Assembly: GCF_042466415.1 (NCBI RefSeq)
Contig: NZ_JAXHCH010000002.1
Coordinates: 2,046,001-2,110,000, forward strand
Direction of reading: 5' to 3'
DNA: 64,000 nucleotides
Source: Albirhodobacter sp042466415
GTDB taxonomy: Bacteria; Pseudomonadota; Alphaproteobacteria; Rhodobacterales; Rhodobacteraceae
The translations under genes were made by a program, and so were the position numbers. The notes beneath the pieces were generated by a model, which was given only the letters and a program-made list of their open reading frames with translations, did no database searches and had not been told where the DNA came from. How positions within the stretch are numbered: the stretch's first letter is position 1; every line of letters begins with the position of its first letter. This document shows, one piece after another, positions 61,554 through 64,000 of this stretch.

Positions 61554-62059
61554 GCCTCGATTTTTTGCGGATCGGTTTCGATACGCCCTGCCCCGATCAA
61601 ATCAAGGCAATAGGGAACTGCCGCAAAGACCGCATTCAAACAAGTTGCAATCGCGCTTGGTTTGCCTGGCAGAGTGATAATTAAACTCTTGCCGGCAATA
61701 CCTGCGGATTGGCGCGATAGAATCGCGGTCGGAACCTCGAGCAGGGACGCGCGACGCATTTCCTCGCCAAATCCGGCCAGCTCTTTCTCGATCACATCGC
61801 TCACGCCCTCAGGCGTTTCATCGCGCGGAGCGGGGCCAGTGCCGCCAGTCACAAGGATCAATCCAGCTTCTTCATCGACCAGTTGCTGCACCATCGTCGC
61901 AACACTTTCACGCCCATCGGGAATAATGTGCCGCGTAATGGAAAGGGGCGTGGTGACCACGCCCCGCAACCAATCCTCACAGCCCGGGCCACCTTTGTCC
62001 TCATATTCGCCGCGCGATGCACGGTCTGATACGACAACAATTGCGGCCCAAACGGTCAT
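61532..62059 (-). CDS. mog: Molybdopterin adenylyltransferase (MogA/MoaB-like)
   Basis: A 175-residue protein of the molybdenum-cofactor fold. Motifs are VVVSDRASRGEYEDKGGPG, LVTGGTGPAPRDETPEGV and the C-terminal SAGIAGKSLIITLPGKPSAI then TCLNAVFAAVPYCLDLIGA, typical of MogA. The enzyme adenylates molybdopterin before metal insertion. Its start overlaps the argG stop by ATGA, so it is the second gene of that operon. That pairing does not reflect a shared pathway. Confidence 0.9.
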   Translation of the reverse strand: MTVWAAIVVVSDRASRGEYEDKGGPGCEDWLRGVVTTPLSITRHIIPDGRESVATMVQQLVDEEAGLILVTGGTGPAPRDETPEGVSDVIEKELAGFGEEMRRASLLEVPTAILSRQSAGIAGKSLIITLPGKPSAIATCLNAVFAAVPYCLDLIGAGRIETDPQKIEAFRPKGA

Positions 62060-63282
62060 TTTTTCACACGCGCATTGCGGGTCGCGATCAGTTTCAGGCG
62101 CAGCGCATTGAGGCGGATGAAGCCTGCCGCGTCCTTTTGATCGTAGGCGCCGGCATCGTCTTCAAAGGTCACATGCGCCTCAGAGTAAAGCGAATGCTCC
62201 GACCAACGGCCCACGCAAGTTGCCGAGCCTTTGTAGAGCTTCAACCGAACGGTGCCCGTCACATGCTCTTGCGATTTATCAATCGCGGCTTGCAGCATTT
62301 CGCGCTCCGGCGAGAACCAGAAACCGTTGTAGATCAGCTCGGCGTAGCGCGGCATCAGGCTATCTTTGAGGTGCCCAGCGCCCGCATCCAGCGTGATCTG
62401 TTCGATTCCGCGGTGAGCTTCCAGCAAAACCGTGCCGCCCGGCGTCTCGTAAATCCCGCGCGATTTCATACCGACGAAACGGTTTTCAACGAAATCGAGA
62501 CGGCCAATACCGTGCTTGCCGCCAAGTTCGTTGAGCTTGGTCAGGATCGTTGCGGGCGACATCGCCTCGCCGTTGATCGCAACCGCATCGCCGCGCTCGA
62601 ACGCGACTTCGATATATTCGGGCGTATCGGGGGCCTCTTCCGGCGACACGGTGCGCTGGTAGACGTATTCGGGCGCTTCTTTGGAAGGATCTTCCAACGC
62701 CTTGCCCTCGGACGAGGTGTGCAGCAGGTTCGCGTCAACGGAGAACGGAGCTTCGCCGCGCTTGTCTTTGGCGATCGGAATCTGATTTGCTTCGGCGAAT
62801 TCGATCAGCTTGGTGCGCGAGGTCAAATCCCACTCACGCCAAGGCGCAATCACGCGGATCGAGGGGTCGAGCGCATAGGCCGACAGCTCAAAACGAACTT
62901 GGTCATTGCCCTTGCCGGTCGCGCCATGCGCCACGGCATCGGCGCCATGTTCATGCGCCAATTCAACGAGACGCTTGGAAATCAACGGCCGCGCGATCGA
63001 GGTGCCGAGCAGATACAGCCCCTCGTAAAGCGCATTGGCGCGGAACATCGGGAACACGAAATCGCGCACGAATTCCTCGCGCACGTCCTCAATGTGGATG
63101 TTCTCTTTCTTGATGCCCAGAAGTTCGGCCTTGGCACGCGCAGGCTCCAATTCCTCGCCTTGGCCGAGATCGGCGGTGAAGGTGATCACCTCACAGCCGT
63201 ATTCGGTTTGCAGCCATTTCAGGATGATCGAGGTATCGAGGCCGCCGGAATAGGCAAGGACGACTTTCTTGGGAGCAGACAT
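62056..63282 (-). CDS. argG: Argininosuccinate synthase
   Basis: Cytoplasmic enzyme of 408 residues that joins citrulline and aspartate in arginine synthesis. The ATP pyrophosphatase P-loop is VVLAYSGGLDTSIILKWL. Other signatures are VAHGATGKGNDQVRFE, the PWREWDLTSR segment and GRWSEHSLYSE near the C-terminus. The ATG at 63282 (MSAPKK) is chosen since CGGAG lies six bases before it; an ATG two codons upstream abuts that site. It is followed by mog with a four-base overlap. Confidence 0.97.
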   Translation of the reverse strand: MSAPKKVVLAYSGGLDTSIILKWLQTEYGCEVITFTADLGQGEELEPARAKAELLGIKKENIHIEDVREEFVRDFVFPMFRANALYEGLYLLGTSIARPLISKRLVELAHEHGADAVAHGATGKGNDQVRFELSAYALDPSIRVIAPWREWDLTSRTKLIEFAEANQIPIAKDKRGEAPFSVDANLLHTSSEGKALEDPSKEAPEYVYQRTVSPEEAPDTPEYIEVAFERGDAVAINGEAMSPATILTKLNELGGKHGIGRLDFVENRFVGMKSRGIYETPGGTVLLEAHRGIEQITLDAGAGHLKDSLMPRYAELIYNGFWFSPEREMLQAAIDKSQEHVTGTVRLKLYKGSATCVGRWSEHSLYSEAHVTFEDDAGAYDQKDAAGFIRLNALRLKLIATRNARVKK

Positions 63283-63382
63283 GGGCATCTCCGAGATATG
63301 AGTTTGCGTCGGAATAATGGGTTTTATCCTTGACGACAAGGGCTCCGGGCCGGAACTTGTCGCCGTTTATCGGGGACATGCG

Positions 63383-64000
63383 ATGCGATCCGTGATCAGT
63401 CTTCTCAAAGTGACGGCTCTGGGTTTCATCGAGGATGGGCGGTCTTTGGCGATCTGCGCGGCTGGGCCTTTGCTTTGCCTGTTAATGTGGCAAAGCTTGC
63501 CCCGATACGGCGCATTCTTCGACTGGCTGACGCGCTGGCTAGGAACCAACGGCGTTCCAATGCTTGAGGGCCTCATCGTTGTGTTCTGCTTCTCACTTGT
63601 CGCTTTTTACTGGTTCAGGCGCTGTTTTATAACCGCGCCCGGCGGCATCCCGTTATCCTTCGCGCGTTACTTCATGGCAGCCCTCCTCTACGAGGTCTTA
63701 CGTCACGCATCGATATCGCTGCTCGGGTCAGTGGATGAGTTGCTTTATCTCGCCGCAACAAGTCATCGGATCATTGGCACATTGGGCGCGATGATTGAGA
63801 TTATACGGGCGTGTCTCTACTGGAGCGGCCTGTCCGTTACGTATAGCGCTCTCGCAATTCTCTCCCTCTGGTCCGCGCATCTTGCACTTGGGCGCGGCAT
63901 CTCCATCATCGATATGGCGCGGGGACTGCGGGGATACATATTCGCCATTACCGCAAGCATCTCCCTGATCCTGATCCTCGCATCTATGCTGAACGTCGCC
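63383..64000 (+). CDS. Integral membrane protein of unknown function, 3' end cut by window
   Basis: An open frame of 206 codons from an ATG at 63383 to the window edge. It encodes at least four hydrophobic segments: near residues 20-40 (SLAICAAGPLLCLLMW), 60-77 (LEGLIVVFCFSLVAFYWF), 145-170 (LSVTYSALAILSLWSAHLAL) and at the end (FAITASISLILILASML). Basic residues follow several of them. I do not recognise a family and the C-terminus is missing, so a signalling or other soluble domain could still follow. GGGGAC lies upstream. It is divergent from argG. Confidence 0.6.
   Translation, partial: MRSVISLLKVTALGFIEDGRSLAICAAGPLLCLLMWQSLPRYGAFFDWLTRWLGTNGVPMLEGLIVVFCFSLVAFYWFRRCFITAPGGIPLSFARYFMAALLYEVLRHASISLLGSVDELLYLAATSHRIIGTLGAMIEIIRACLYWSGLSVTYSALAILSLWSAHLALGRGISIIDMARGLRGYIFAITASISLILILASMLNVA

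Noticed and set aside
62017..63333. Long plus-strand open frame (438 codons) opposite argG
   Set aside because: It is an antisense shadow of an unmistakable argininosuccinate synthase gene and has no start context or motif.
1..64000. CRISPR arrays, insertion sequences, rRNA genes, prophage genes
   Set aside because: No regularly spaced repeats, transposase, integrase or phage structural motifs, and no rRNA-like sequence, were recognised on reading the window.

Overview
The window is a gene-dense stretch of a chromosome from an alphaproteobacterium, most likely of the Rhodobacteraceae/Roseobacter group. I infer this from gene content and order: def, a def-like paralogue and fmt in a row; RidA, GDPD and a COG3146 acyltransferase; DUF4170, waaA and lpxK; a DUF6478-type gene; and moderately high GC with many ATGA and TGATG overlaps. 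No database search was run. Both window edges cut a gene: ispH on the left and an unknown membrane protein on the right.

From 1 to 8.6 kb lie housekeeping genes: ispH, DUF3429, rnhA and a TRIC/YadS-type channel; then on the minus strand a PatB/MalY C-S lyase, an L,D-transpeptidase, a GlsB/YeaQ protein and a 52-residue membrane protein; then def, def-like, fmt; then a lytic transglycosylase. From 8.7 to 13.2 kb a type I secretion ABC/adaptor pair with no obvious substrate gene stands back to back with mlaA-mlaC. From 13 to 24 kb are a HAD phosphatase, rsmD, an NAD(P)H:ferredoxin-type reductase, a peroxiredoxin, an MscS channel, the RidA-GDPD-acyltransferase operon, smc and smpB. From 24 to 31 kb are a sulfurtransferase, an aromatic aminotransferase, a MarR-EmrA-EmrB efflux operon and glnK-amtB.

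From 31 to 50 kb the genes again serve the envelope and central metabolism: PBP1A, map, a CinA-domain protein, a GNAT protein, an OmpA-like protein, LysR with fadH, two lineage-restricted genes, a lipoprotein, accD-folC, zapE, DUF4170-waaA-lpxK, and dsbA with a DUF721 gene. From 50 to 55.6 kb come mutY, alkB, an FAD oxidoreductase of the type often fused to SelD, a rhodanese, a DUF302 protein and a Ca2+/cation antiporter.

The accessory part is 55.6-60.1 kb, between the antiporter and a tRNA-Arg(CCT) gene. It holds a compact operon of three exported proteins (a YHYH-domain protein, a PEBP/YbhB-like protein and an unrecognised protein with a galactose-binding-like segment). Beyond it lie a second, broken YHYH gene and the tail of a divergent MarR gene, placed head to head as if one deletion removed both 5' ends. 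The three-gene exported operon is the best candidate here for an undescribed system. After the tRNA come a LacI/GntR-type regulator with a probable operator close to the gluconate-regulator consensus, and the argG-mog operon.

No CRISPR array, insertion sequence, rRNA or phage gene was seen. About a dozen intrinsic terminators or strong hairpins could be placed, several of them symmetric enough to serve both strands.
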